Assembly (NCBI RefSeq): GCF_018139695.1
Contig: NZ_JAGSOG010000001.1
Location: 1-64,000, forward strand
Source of the DNA: Actinospica durhamensis
GTDB lineage: Bacteria; Actinomycetota; Actinomycetes; Streptomycetales; Catenulisporaceae
Length of the DNA stretch: 64,000 bases
Direction of reading: 5' to 3'
Below, one piece after another: positions 1-8,555 of this stretch. Below the pieces are notes generated by a model that saw nothing but the letters and a program-made list of their open reading frames with translations, was not told the DNA's origin and made no database searches. Each line of letters starts with the position of its first letter. The stretch's first letter is position 1. Position numbers and translations under genes: made by a program.

Positions 1-127
1 GGAACCGGGTGGGCGGCGGGCGCGGAAAACGCGTTGCGGGGCGAGCACGGGGAGTGCATACTCGCCGCTTGGCGAGGGCCCGCTCGCCGCGCCGGTCAGG
101 CGCAGGTCGATCCACAGGAGGTGCGTC

Positions 128-280
128 ATGGGAAACGCGGTCGCGGTCATGGAACCGCTTCACCGGTATCACCACCTCCACGGATCGACCCGAAGGAACC
201 CTTGTGCCTACGCACTCGCACATTTCCCCCGTCTCACCTTCACCCTCACCCGCCGACTCGAACCCCTCGACCGAGGCTGA
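128..280 (+). CDS. small ORF (50 aa) overlapping the RIO kinase start
   Basis: An ATG at 128 follows a near-perfect Shine-Dalgarno (AGGAGG at 117-122 region, about 6-8 nt upstream), the best ribosome site in this part of the window. The frame runs 50 codons to TGA at 278-280 and overlaps the RIO kinase GTG start (204) in a different frame. The peptide begins MGNAVAVMEPLHRYHHLHG and is His/Arg rich, with one Cys and no signal peptide. I recognise no family. It could be a short upstream ORF that sets kinase expression through overlapping translation, or the true protein product of this transcript. It is too short for coding statistics to be decisive. Confidence 0.4.
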   Translation: MGNAVAVMEPLHRYHHLHGSTRRNPCAYALAHFPRLTFTLTRRLEPLDRG

Positions 281-1292
281 CGAGGAGGCTTTCGAGCCTT
301 ACGACGAGCACGACGAACACCTCACCGACTCCTTCGAGGCCTCGGAGCGCGTCCGGGGACGGAGCCTGCTCAGCGAGCAGGAGCAGAAGCAGGAGCGGCT
401 GCTGCTGCGCCGCGGCCGACTGACCGACCGCGAACGGGAGCGGCTGGCCTCGCGGCGCGAGGCGCGGGAGGACGAGCTCTACGCGCCGCCGCTGCCGGAC
501 GGGGCCGACCGCTGGTCCACCTGGGGGGAGGGAGACCTCGGACCCGAGCCGCGGCCGGAGTGGCTGGTGGTCGCGGACGGGGCGGTGGACAGCCGGCTCG
601 GCGTGGTCAAGACCGGCAAGGAGGCCGACGTCCACCTGGTCGAGCGCTGGATCCCGGCCGAGGACGGCGCGTCGGTCGCGGCCAGCTGCCTGCTGGCGGA
701 GAAGATCTACCGCAGCAACGAGCACCGCAACTTCCACCGGGATGCCGCGTACGTGGACGGGCGCCGCACCCGCGAGTCGCGGATGGACCGGGCCGTGGCC
801 AACCGGACCAGGTTCGGCCTGAAGATCATCGCCGACCAGTGGGCCGTGGCCGAGTTCGCCGCGCTGGGCGCGCTGTGGGCGGCCGGGGCTCCGGTGCCCT
901 ACCCGGTCCAGCGCGTCGGCACCGAGCTGCTGCTTGAGTTCATCGGGGACGCGGACGGGTCCGCCGCACCGAGGCTGGCGGCGCTGCGGCCGGATCCGGA
1001 CGAGCTGGCCGACCTGTGGGGTCAGCTGTGCGCGGCGCTGCAGATCGTGGCGCGGGCCGGCTACACCCACGGGGACCTCTCACCCTGGAACGTGCTGGTG
1101 CACGAGGGGCGGCTGGTGCTGATCGACCTGCCGCAGATCGTGGACCTCACCGCCAATCCGCGCGGGGACGAGTACCTCACCCGGGACGTGCGCAACGTGG
1201 CCACCTGGTTCGCCGCGCGCGGGCTGCCGGACGGCGAGCGCCGGACCGAGGAGCTGCTCACCACCCTGCGCTACGAGGCGCGGCTGGTCTGA
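204..1292 (+). CDS. RIO-type serine protein kinase
   Basis: Atypical protein kinase of the RIO family (362 aa), cytoplasmic. After an acidic, Arg/Glu-rich N-terminal region (about 1-110), the kinase fold shows a flexible loop TGKEADVHLV near residue 137, a catalytic loop HGDLSPWN near 289 and a metal-binding LIDLPQ near 306, all typical of RIO kinases. The GTG at 204 is chosen because GAAGGA lies 5-8 nt upstream. An upstream extension in frame is open but has no ribosome site. Archaeal and eukaryotic RIO proteins act in ribosome maturation; the role of bacterial members is not well defined, so the substrate is unknown. It overlaps the 50-codon ORF at 128-280. Confidence 0.85.
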   Translation: MPTHSHISPVSPSPSPADSNPSTEADEEAFEPYDEHDEHLTDSFEASERVRGRSLLSEQEQKQERLLLRRGRLTDRERERLASRREAREDELYAPPLPDGADRWSTWGEGDLGPEPRPEWLVVADGAVDSRLGVVKTGKEADVHLVERWIPAEDGASVAASCLLAEKIYRSNEHRNFHRDAAYVDGRRTRESRMDRAVANRTRFGLKIIADQWAVAEFAALGALWAAGAPVPYPVQRVGTELLLEFIGDADGSAAPRLAALRPDPDELADLWGQLCAALQIVARAGYTHGDLSPWNVLVHEGRLVLIDLPQIVDLTANPRGDEYLTRDVRNVATWFAARGLPDGERRTEELLTTLRYEARLV

Positions 1293-1461
1293 GACGCGGC
1301 CAGAGGGCTGCGGCGGTCTGACTGTGCGTCAGCGGCGGATCAGGACACCTTCCCGACCGGATTCCCGATGAAACCTCCGTGATGCGCAGTCAGACCGTAA
1401 GCTGGGCTGCCATAAGACCGAGCACTTCCCCCTGGCAGCCGAGCACGTGGGACGGACAACG

Positions 1462-2010
1462 ATGACTATCGCCCTGGAGCAGATCGGAACCACGGTCCGT
1501 AGTTACCTGGACCGCTATCCGTCCGAGAGCACGGTTCTGGTGCCGGTGCTCGACACGTTGGCCAAAGGTTTCGACTTCACCTCGCGCCGACGCTATCCGG
1601 CGCACGTCACGGCGGGGATAGTGCTGCTCGACGACCAGGACCGGGTGCTGCAGATCAAGCACACGGTGCTGGGCCGCTGGCTCACCCCGGGCGGGCACTG
1701 CGAGCCGGAGGACAAGTCCCTGGTCGGCGCGGCGCTGCGGGAGCTCGCGGAGGAGTGCGGGGTGGGCGCCGAGGACATCGAGCCGGTGGGCGGCGAGGAC
1801 GCGCTGCCGCTGCACATCGCCGTGCACACCATCCCGGCGCACGAGGGCCGCAACGAGCCGTTGCACCATCATTTCGACTTCCGCTTCGCCTACCGCGCCG
1901 TGCCCGGGATCGCCGTGATGCTCAACGGCGAGTCCAGCGAGCTGCGCTGGCTGCCGTACACCGAGCTGGCCCCGGTCGACTTCGCCGACCACGACCTGCC
2001 GCGGCGCTGA
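1462..2010 (+). CDS. NUDIX hydrolase
   Basis: 182-aa NUDIX-fold pyrophosphohydrolase. The NUDIX box lies near residues 76-100: GGHCEPED followed by ALRELAEECGV, so the REL-x-EE-x-G metal-binding core is intact. The first glutamate of the classical box is displaced (a Lys/Asp occupies it), which is common in the subgroup that reads GGHxEPxDxSL. The substrate cannot be predicted. The ATG at 1462 is preferred over the GTG at 1447; neither has a strong ribosome site. It stands alone between the RIO kinase and a tRNA gene. Confidence 0.85.
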   Translation: MTIALEQIGTTVRSYLDRYPSESTVLVPVLDTLAKGFDFTSRRRYPAHVTAGIVLLDDQDRVLQIKHTVLGRWLTPGGHCEPEDKSLVGAALRELAEECGVGAEDIEPVGGEDALPLHIAVHTIPAHEGRNEPLHHHFDFRFAYRAVPGIAVMLNGESSELRWLPYTELAPVDFADHDLPRR

Positions 2011-2115
2011 CCCCAGGGCGCTGACCGGCCCGATCGCGTCCGCGGGCGCCGCGGCGAATCCGGCCGCAGAAAGATTTTGGTCCGAGACCGGGGCGCCGGG
2101 TATGCTGTGCGGCAG

Positions 2116-2208
2116 GGAGGCTTCGCCTAGTCCGGTCTATGGCGCCGCACTGCTAATGCGGTTTGGGTCTCAAGCCCATCGAGGGTTCAAATCCCTCAGC
2201 CTCCGCCA
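2116..2208 (+). tRNA. tRNA-Ser(GCU)
   Basis: A 93-nt class II tRNA with a long variable arm. The acceptor arm pairs GGAGGCU (2116-2122) with AGCCUCC (2198-2204). The anticodon stem is CCGCA/UGCGG with anticodon GCT at 2152-2154. The T-loop is GGTTCAAATCC. The 3' CCA is encoded (2206-2208). It decodes AGC/AGU serine codons. Confidence 0.96.
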
Positions 2209-2210
2209 GT

Positions 2211-2234
2211 AAACGCCCGCTTCGGCGGGCGTTT
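2211..2234 (+). terminator. intrinsic terminator of tRNA-Ser(GCU)
   Basis: Perfect 10-bp stem AAACGCCCGC / GCGGGCGTTT closed by a UUCG tetraloop, starting 2 nt after the tRNA CCA and followed by a short T-rich stretch. Confidence 0.9.
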
Positions 2235-2523
2235 CGGCTTTCCGGAGCGGACGGGGTCCGCCCGGGTCGAGGGCGCCGCCGACCAGCTCGGCTGCGCCCC
2301 GTACCCGGGCGAACACGCGTCCGCGTTCGGCGGGCGTTCGAACCGGTGGATCGCGTTCGGGGGTTCACACGGTGATCTTGACCGTGTAGCCTGCCCGCTC
2401 AGAAGCAACTGGGCGGCAACGGCGACTCGTCCACTCTCAACGGAGATTCTCCCGCCGACGGCCGACATATGGGATAGTCGGACCCACGGCGGCACGCACG
2501 AAAGCGAGTGGAGGGACGTCCCG
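2235..2523. other. intergenic region upstream of the PAS protein
   Basis: No supportable gene. It holds a 7-bp inverted repeat ACACGGT-N7-ACCGTGT (2367-2387) and, at 2511-2515, the GAGGG ribosome site of the PAS protein. No clear -10/-35 pair is visible. Confidence 0.5.
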
Positions 2524-5421
2524 GTGGGCCCGACAAACCGAACCCCGGTCCGGGGCGCCGCCAGGCTCGCCGCGATACTCGACGCCTTACCCGACGCGCT
2601 GTTGCTGGTGGACGGCTCGGGAGCGATCGTCAACGCGAACGCCGCGGCGCTGAACCTGTTCGAGGGAGAGAGCGCGGAACGCCTGCTGGGCAAGCAGATC
2701 GCGCTCGTTCTGCCCGGTATCGGACGCACCCTGGCCACCACCGGCTCGGCTCCGGCCGCGCTGACGGCCGGCCCTTCCGCCGCGGGCACCACCGCGACCG
2801 GCCCGGCCCGCCGGCCGCCGGAGCGGATGGCCGCGCGGCGCACCGACGGCGGGATGTTCCCGGCCGAGGTGACCATGGCCGAGCTGGCCGAGGACGACGA
2901 CGCCGGGCTGACCCTGCTGGTGGTGCGGGACCTGTCCGGGGTGCTCGACGTGGAGGCGGAGCTGCGCCGGCAGCAGCGCCAGATCGAGCTGATCCTGCGC
3001 GCGGCCTCCGAAGGCATCATCGGAGTCGATCACGAGGGTCGGATCGTGCTGGTCAACCCGGCCGGCGCGAAGATCCTGCGCTACCGTGCGGCCGATCTCG
3101 GCGGCCAGGACGCGCACGAGCTGCTCGCCCACTCCCGCGCCGACGGCACCCCGCTGCCCGAGGACGAGTGCGCGCTGCTCGACAGCGTGCGCACCGGCGC
3201 CAAGCACAGGGCCGAGGACAGCGTGCTGTGGCGCAGCGACGGCGGCCCGGTCTACGTGGATCTGACGACGGCTCCGGTGTACGAGGGCGAGAACATCATC
3301 GGCGCGGTGATGACCTTCGTGGACAACACCGCCTCGCGCGCGGCGGCCCGGCAGGCCGCCGAGCTCGCCGAGGTACTCGACCAGGAGCTGCGCGGCGGCC
3401 TCGCCGACCTCGGCGTACGGGTGCACGAACTGCTCGAGCGCAGCGTGCTCGCCTACGCGAACTCCGGGTACCAGACGATGCCCTTCGACGGCGCCGCGCT
3501 GGCCGCGCTCGAAGAGCTCGAGGTCGACCTGAGCCGGCTCTCCCTGCTCTCCTCCGACGTCATCGACTTCCAGCAGTCCGTGCTCGGCACCCCCGACTTC
3601 GAACCGGAGACGGTCGAGCTGGCCGATCTGGTCGAGGAGGCGGTGGCCGCGGCCGAACCCGCCGCCGGCGCCGTCGGCGTGGAGATCGCGGCCCACTGCG
3701 CCGAGGTCGAGGTCGAACTCGACCCCACACTGTTCGTCAAACTGCTGGTGCACCTGCTCGCCGACATGGTCTCGGTCTCCCCGGTGGGTGGGAAGATCGT
3801 GGTCACCGCGGCCCGGCGCGGCGCACTGGCCCGGATCGAGATCCGCGGGCCGCACACCGGCGGGGGTCCGCTGCACCTGCCGATCGCGCAGGCCATCGCC
3901 ACCCGGCACAGCGGCACCGTGACCACGCACCGGATCGCCGGCAAGGGCAACACGCACGTGATCGAGGTTCCGGTGACGCAGCCGGCCCGGGCGAAGGGGT
4001 CCGTCGGCTCCGGCGCGGCTGGGGCGGCGAACGGTAGGAGCACCGCGAAGCCGGCCCCGCGCTCCCTCGGACGCACCTACGGATCCGGACCGCGCGAGAT
4101 CGCCGACGAATCGTCTTCGCAGAGCACGCCGAACGCCGCGCACGGGCAGCACGCTCCGCAGGCCACGCCCGAGCCGCAGGAACAGGACACGCGCGAGTCG
4201 ACCGGCCAGATCCCGAAGGTCAACGGCCACCACACCGGGCACGCGGCCGAGCGCCGCCGCCGGGTCACGCCCGAGGTGCAGGCACGGATCCCGGCGCAGT
4301 CGCGCTCCACCCTGTCCGGCTCGATCGGCTCGATCGCCGATCTGCGGCCGTCCAAGCCGATGCCGACCGGCGACGTGTGGTCCAAGCCGGACCGTTCGCT
4401 CACCTCCGAGCCCCCGCCCGCCGGCACCGGGCGCTACGGCGAGAGCGAAGCGCCGACGGACTCCGAGGACCGGGCCGAGCCGACGCGCGAGGAGCACCGC
4501 CCGTGGCGCGCCGAGCCTGAGCCGGAACCCGAGCCGCCCACGCCCTCCGCGCCCCCCGCACGCGGTACGCAGAGCCCGTACGGCACCGAATCCGTGCCGC
4601 GGGGCCGGCGTCGCGCGGCGCACGAGGACGAGCCCCAGTTCGTCGAGACCGTGCCAGAGCCCGAACCCGAGCCGGAACCCGAGCGACGGCCCGAGCGGCG
4701 GCCCGAGCCGGAACCCGTGCCCACGTACGACGACGGACCGCAGCTGCTGCTGTGGCCGGACCCGGACGAGGACACCAACGAGCTGCTGCGTTCCCGGGGC
4801 TACCGCCCGGTCGCGCTCGGACAGCCGGAGAAGCTGCCGGTGTTCGCCGCGAACGGGAGCGGCGGCGAGCCGCCGTTCGCCGTGTTCGTCGATCCGATCG
4901 CGGCGCCGATCACCCGGCGCGGGCTGCGCGAGCTGCGGCTGGCCGCGGCCAGGGCCGAGCTGCCGCTGCTGGTCACCGCCGGCATCGGCTGCACCGACGA
5001 CGCGCGCGATCTCGGCCCCGACCCCTCGCTGCTGCTGACCGCGCTGTGTCCGGACGGCGTCCGGATGCCGCGGGTGCTGCTGGTCGAGGCCCGGGCGGAT
5101 CTCGCCGACGCGCTCAGCGATCTGTTGGAACGTCAGGGCATGCAGGTGGCGCACGCGACCACGGACGCGGAGAGCCGCGAGTCCGCGGTGGCCTGCCCGC
5201 CCGACCTGGTGGTGCTCGACCTGATGCAGATCCGGCGGCGCCGGGTGGGCGTGGTGGACTGGCTGCGCGATCGCGGCCTGCTCGCCCGCACCCCGCTGGT
5301 GGTCTACACGGCCGAGGGCACCGACGCCGGCGGCTTCGCCTCGCTGTACCTGACCGAGCGCGCCACCGACGCCGAACCGGCCGGTCGCATCGGCGATCTG
5401 CTGGCGAAGATAGCCCCCTGA
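2524..5421 (+). CDS. PAS-domain protein with degenerate histidine-kinase core and receiver-like C-terminus
   Basis: 965-aa cytoplasmic signalling protein. GTG start with GAGGG 8 nt upstream. Domains in order: PAS1 (about 10-130), PAS2 (about 145-265), helical dimerisation-like region (275-360), HATPase-like fold (360-490), a 350-residue low-complexity linker rich in Glu-Pro repeats, and a receiver-like domain (about 848-965) with candidate phospho-Asp D899 in VVLDLM. The kinase core is degenerate: no recognisable H-box histidine, the N-box asparagines are missing (LVHLLADMVSVSP near 408), and no DxGxG motif is seen. The receiver lacks the usual acidic pair and conserved lysine. Residue 22 is encoded by TTA (2587-2589), the rare codon that depends on bldA in streptomycetes. 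Probably a non-catalytic sensor or scaffold; no partner response regulator is adjacent. Confidence 0.75.
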   Translation: MGPTNRTPVRGAARLAAILDALPDALLLVDGSGAIVNANAAALNLFEGESAERLLGKQIALVLPGIGRTLATTGSAPAALTAGPSAAGTTATGPARRPPERMAARRTDGGMFPAEVTMAELAEDDDAGLTLLVVRDLSGVLDVEAELRRQQRQIELILRAASEGIIGVDHEGRIVLVNPAGAKILRYRAADLGGQDAHELLAHSRADGTPLPEDECALLDSVRTGAKHRAEDSVLWRSDGGPVYVDLTTAPVYEGENIIGAVMTFVDNTASRAAARQAAELAEVLDQELRGGLADLGVRVHELLERSVLAYANSGYQTMPFDGAALAALEELEVDLSRLSLLSSDVIDFQQSVLGTPDFEPETVELADLVEEAVAAAEPAAGAVGVEIAAHCAEVEVELDPTLFVKLLVHLLADMVSVSPVGGKIVVTAARRGALARIEIRGPHTGGGPLHLPIAQAIATRHSGTVTTHRIAGKGNTHVIEVPVTQPARAKGSVGSGAAGAANGRSTAKPAPRSLGRTYGSGPREIADESSSQSTPNAAHGQHAPQATPEPQEQDTRESTGQIPKVNGHHTGHAAERRRRVTPEVQARIPAQSRSTLSGSIGSIADLRPSKPMPTGDVWSKPDRSLTSEPPPAGTGRYGESEAPTDSEDRAEPTREEHRPWRAEPEPEPEPPTPSAPPARGTQSPYGTESVPRGRRRAAHEDEPQFVETVPEPEPEPEPERRPERRPEPEPVPTYDDGPQLLLWPDPDEDTNELLRSRGYRPVALGQPEKLPVFAANGSGGEPPFAVFVDPIAAPITRRGLRELRLAAARAELPLLVTAGIGCTDDARDLGPDPSLLLTALCPDGVRMPRVLLVEARADLADALSDLLERQGMQVAHATTDAESRESAVACPPDLVVLDLMQIRRRRVGVVDWLRDRGLLARTPLVVYTAEGTDAGGFASLYLTERATDAEPAGRIGDLLAKIAP

Positions 5422-5642
5422 GTCCGGTCGGGCGCCGAGCTTCGGCCGCCCGCCCGGGCCGGCGGTACCCGGCACGTCCGCTTTCACCGCATTGTTCCGG
5501 CCCCGGGCCGAGCGGCGGCACAACTGCGGGTGTGGGGGGACTGTTGGAAACCGCACTTGTTGAGTACCTTCGGACCAGAAACCGTGCGTGCACCCATTCC
5601 ACGACGGGACACCCTGACAAGCGGCTAGCCTGAGGCGGCGTC

Positions 5643-5681
5643 ATGAAGCACCCACAGTCTTCCGATCCGGCGGCGCCATGA
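5643..5681 (+). CDS. 12-codon leader ORF coupled to the next gene
   Basis: ATG at 5643, preceded by a GAGGCGG-like ribosome site, encodes MKHPQSSDPAAP and stops at TGA 5679-5681. The stop overlaps the ATG (5678) of the following gene as ATGA. The downstream gene has no ribosome site of its own, so translation by re-initiation is plausible. Too short to prove by coding content. Confidence 0.3.
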   Translation: MKHPQSSDPAAP

Positions 5682-6619
5682 GCCTGCCGCCGTACGACCA
5701 GTCGATCCGCGACCTCGAGCGCCAGTACCAGGTCGTACTGCCCGACTCGGTGGGACAGGCGGCTCTGGGGTTCCGTGACGGAGTCTGGTTCCGGGTCAAC
5801 TCCGGTGCCCCGCGTCCGGTTCCGCTGCGCTCCGCCATCATCCTGTGCCCGCACGCGGCCGGCTCGATCGTACAGATCGCCTGCTGGTGGATGCGGGAGA
5901 ACGCGCGCACCTCGCGCGCCCTCGACCTGGCCACGGAGCTGGCGCTGACGGTGGGCGAACTGGCCCGCAAGGCGATCGAGGACGACCCGCTGGGCATGTC
6001 CCTCGACGGCCTCGGCTCTTCGTCCGGCTCCTCCGGCGCGAGCAGCCTGCTCGGGCTGTCCCAGGGCGGCGGCTACCAGACGGCGGCCGCGACCGGCGGC
6101 TACGCCTCCGGCTCGTTCGCCGCCGCGGGCGCCCCGGCCCCCGCGCCCTCCTACGATTCGGGTTCTTACGCCGCCGCCCCGGCGTACCAGGGTACGAACG
6201 ATCCCTACGCCGCTCCGTACCCGGCGCCCGGCGTTCCGCAGATGCCGGCCTCCGCGGCGGCGACCACGGTGCTTCCGTCGATCCCGGCGGACGGTTACGG
6301 CATGCCCCCGGCTCCGCGCGGTCCGGCGGTCCCGCCGCGCGGGGCGGGCATGGGCGGCGGCCCCGGCGGTCCGGGCCAGCCTCCCCTGGGCAGCGGCGGG
6401 TATCCGCAGCGCCCGGCGCCGCTGTCCGGGCAGCCGATCCGTCCCCAGCAGGGCGGGCGCTACCCGCAGCCGCAGCAGGGCGGCGGGCGTCCGCAGCAGG
6501 GCCGGCCGATGCCGCGCCCGGCGGACCGGTACGAGGAAGAGCCCTACCGCGGCGGCGATCTGGCCGGCCGTCCGCCGACGCGCCCGAGCGCGCGTCCGGA
6601 GCCGGGCAGCGCCTGGTAG
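5678..6619 (+). CDS. hypothetical protein with Gly/Pro/Gln-rich C-terminus
   Basis: 313 aa, family not recognised. Residues 1-105 look like a folded domain (SIRDLERQYQVVLPDSVGQ at the start, a CPHAAGSIVQIACWWM core and an Ala/Glu-rich helix). Residues 110-313 are low complexity: Ala-Ser-Tyr, then Gly-Pro-Gln-Arg repeats of the kind seen in intrinsically disordered actinobacterial scaffold proteins. No signal peptide or membrane segment. It follows the PAS/pseudo-kinase gene by about 220 bp in the same direction, so the two may act together. This is inferred from position only. Confidence 0.65.
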   Translation: MSLPPYDQSIRDLERQYQVVLPDSVGQAALGFRDGVWFRVNSGAPRPVPLRSAIILCPHAAGSIVQIACWWMRENARTSRALDLATELALTVGELARKAIEDDPLGMSLDGLGSSSGSSGASSLLGLSQGGGYQTAAATGGYASGSFAAAGAPAPAPSYDSGSYAAAPAYQGTNDPYAAPYPAPGVPQMPASAAATTVLPSIPADGYGMPPAPRGPAVPPRGAGMGGGPGGPGQPPLGSGGYPQRPAPLSGQPIRPQQGGRYPQPQQGGGRPQQGRPMPRPADRYEEEPYRGGDLAGRPPTRPSARPEPGSAW

Positions 6620-6634
6620 GTCAGTACACGCAGA

Positions 6635-6683
6635 CGGGCCCGGGCGGCCCGGCGCCGAGTCGGCGTCGGATCGGCCGGGCCCG
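6635..6683. terminator. bidirectional hairpin between convergent genes
   Basis: Perfect 9-bp arms CGGGCCCGG (6635-6643) and CCGGGCCCG (6675-6683) enclose a second GC-rich foldback. It lies between the stops of the 5678 gene (+) and the DUF1906 gene (-). No U-tract, as is usual for actinobacterial terminators. Confidence 0.45.
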
Positions 6684-6692
6684 GACCGTCTT

Positions 6693-7565
6693 CTAGGGGC
6701 CGACCCGGGCCACCGGACCGTCGAGGTAGTCGGTGTCGATGACGATGGACACGCCGCCGTGCGTCTCCTTGTGGCCGCCCTGATACTGCTTGATCCGCTG
6801 CTGGTAGACCCACATCGTGTCGGGCACGGACGCGTCGGCGGTCTTGGCCAGCCGGTCCCAGTGCGCGATCCAGATCGCGTCCGGGGCCGCGAAGCCGTGC
6901 TGGGAGCGCACGATGCCGACCAGCGTCGTCATGCCGGAGTCGGCCGAGCCGTAGACCCCGGAGAGGTAGCCGTGGGTGTGCAGCTGCGTGGTCCAGGCGT
7001 TCAGGAAGGCCGTCACGGTGCGCACGCAGCCCTGGTCGTTCTCGTTGAAGGCCTCGAGGTCGAAGTAGACCGGGCTGTCGGGCGCGATGGACAGCCTGGC
7101 CGCGGCCGACGCGGCGCCGTTCGCCTCCGCCGTGCCCTGCTGCGCCGCCTTGGCCGCGGACATCAGGCTCATGCCCCTGCCCTTCACGCAAGGCGCCTGG
7201 AGCCCGACGTAGATCGGGATCAGGCTCCAGCCCTGGTCGTCGACGGCGCGCACCCAGCTCGTGCTGAGGTTCCCGATGCCGCAGGCCCGGTTGGATCCGC
7301 CCACGTAGATGCCGATGGCCTGGTAGGGCGAGGATTTCTGCCAGGCCGCCATGTCGTGGACGCTCGGCGCGGTGCAGGTGTCGAAGCCGAGGGCGTTGAG
7401 CACCGGACCGCCGAGCGGGCCCGCGACGGGGCGGTGTGTCCCCGCGGCGCGCGCGGCGGCCTGCGCCGGGCCGGCCAGCACGGCCGCGCAGAGCAGCATC
7501 GTGGAGAGCGCGAGGCAGCGGGCGAAGAGCGGACGGAGGCGGCGAGGAGTATCCACACTCAGCAC
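6693..7565 (-). CDS. secreted DUF1906 (glycoside-hydrolase-like) protein
   Basis: 290 aa, exported. N-terminal signal peptide: basic start, hydrophobic segment [16 protein letters not shown] and an AQA cleavage site near residue 36. The rest matches the DUF1906 / Rv2525c-like family, a TIM-barrel fold related to GH25-type glycoside hydrolases: GFDTCTAPS near the start, [15 protein letters not shown] (a candidate catalytic Asp/Glu pair) and WIAHWD with a C-terminal VIDTDYLDG. Such proteins are thought to act on cell-wall or surface glycans, but enzymatic activity is not established for most. Start is a GTG; a second GTG 3 codons in is possible, and neither has a clear ribosome site. Confidence 0.85.
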   Translation of the reverse strand: MLSVDTPRRLRPLFARCLALSTMLLCAAVLAGPAQAAARAAGTHRPVAGPLGGPVLNALGFDTCTAPSVHDMAAWQKSSPYQAIGIYVGGSNRACGIGNLSTSWVRAVDDQGWSLIPIYVGLQAPCVKGRGMSLMSAAKAAQQGTAEANGAASAAARLSIAPDSPVYFDLEAFNENDQGCVRTVTAFLNAWTTQLHTHGYLSGVYGSADSGMTTLVGIVRSQHGFAAPDAIWIAHWDRLAKTADASVPDTMWVYQQRIKQYQGGHKETHGGVSIVIDTDYLDGPVARVGP

Positions 7566-7658
7566 ACTAAAGCGATGATGTGCGCGATTCGGACATTCCG
7601 CACGCGTGTCGTCTACTGATCACTTGACCAGACTATTGGTTCGCCCGGTTGGATCCGC

Positions 7659-8402
7659 TCACGCGCCCGGCGCGGGCTCCGAGTGCACCAGGATCGTGTG
7701 CATGCCCTCGCGCAGCCCGTGCAGCGCGGCGCTGATGCCCTGCACCCGGAACAGCGGCTCGGAGACTATCTTGCTCTCGCCGACCGCCGGGGGCTCGGCC
7801 GCGATGGTCAGCTGCAGGGTGCGGTGGCTCAGGGCCAGGTTCTTGCCGTCCCGCTCGTGCACCTGGACCACCGGGTCGTCCGCGCTGGGGTGGAACTGGG
7901 CGGCCTCGTACATGCCCTCGCCGGTCTCGTGCGTCTCGAGCCAGAGCTCGTAGTCGTCGGTGGCGTACGGGTCGCCGGCCGGGCGGCCGATGATGACCAC
8001 CGAGTCCAGGTCCTCGAGCTCGGGCCGGATCCGCTCGAACATCTCGGCCAGCTCGGTGGCCACGAACATCACCTTGACCTCGGCCTCGCGCAGCAGCGCG
8101 GCGATCTGCTCCTCCGGCAGCCACCAGTTCACCAGCATCACGGTGGTCCCGGTCAGCGCCGCGGCGAACACGGCCTCGATGCAGGCCGGGTGGTTGGGCG
8201 AGAGCACCCCGATCCGGTCGCCGGGGCGGACCATGGCCGCGCGCAGCCCGGTGGCCGCGCGGCGGATGTGCGAGTCCAGCTTGCGCCAGGTGAGTTTGTG
8301 CTGGCCGAATTGCAGCGCGGTGGCATGCGGGTTGCGGCCGAGCTGAAGCTTGACCAGATCGCCGATCAGGCCGAACCCGGGCGTGCCGGTGTGCGTCGAC
8401 AT
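7659..8402 (-). CDS. truncated AMP-binding (acyl-CoA synthetase-like) protein
   Basis: 247 aa, half the length of an acyl-CoA synthetase (about 500). It matches the N-terminal adenylation lobe: substrate-side motifs RPGDRIGVLSPNHPACIEAV and ALSHRTL followed by EPLFRVQGISAAL. The P-loop that should read YTSGTTGxPKG is replaced by VQVHERDGKNL, and the whole C-terminal lobe with the A5-A10 motifs is absent, with an ordinary stop codon. It therefore cannot adenylate in the usual way and is either a pseudoenzyme or a stabilised gene remnant. The reading frame is clean with strong GC-3 bias. Neighbours are an SseB-like gene upstream (same strand) and an acyl-CoA dehydrogenase beyond it. Confidence 0.75.
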   Translation of the reverse strand: MSTHTGTPGFGLIGDLVKLQLGRNPHATALQFGQHKLTWRKLDSHIRRAATGLRAAMVRPGDRIGVLSPNHPACIEAVFAAALTGTTVMLVNWWLPEEQIAALLREAEVKVMFVATELAEMFERIRPELEDLDSVVIIGRPAGDPYATDDYELWLETHETGEGMYEAAQFHPSADDPVVQVHERDGKNLALSHRTLQLTIAAEPPAVGESKIVSEPLFRVQGISAALHGLREGMHTILVHSEPAPGA

Positions 8403-8555
8403 CCGTGCCCCCTTGACTGTGGCCGGAATCGGCCGCCGTGCGCAATGTCCGTCAGAGCCGTATCCACGGTGACAGTAAAGGTAGCCCCCGCGCCCCCCGG
8501 TTGGCTACACTGCGCGACCGTCCGTTCGCCGACGATCATCCGGATGCGAACGGGC

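Noticed and set aside
2587-5556. 989-aa minus-strand open frame
   Set aside because: It is antisense to the PAS gene, Arg/Gly/His-rich with no domain signature, and arises from GC-rich third positions; the plus-strand frame carries PAS motifs.
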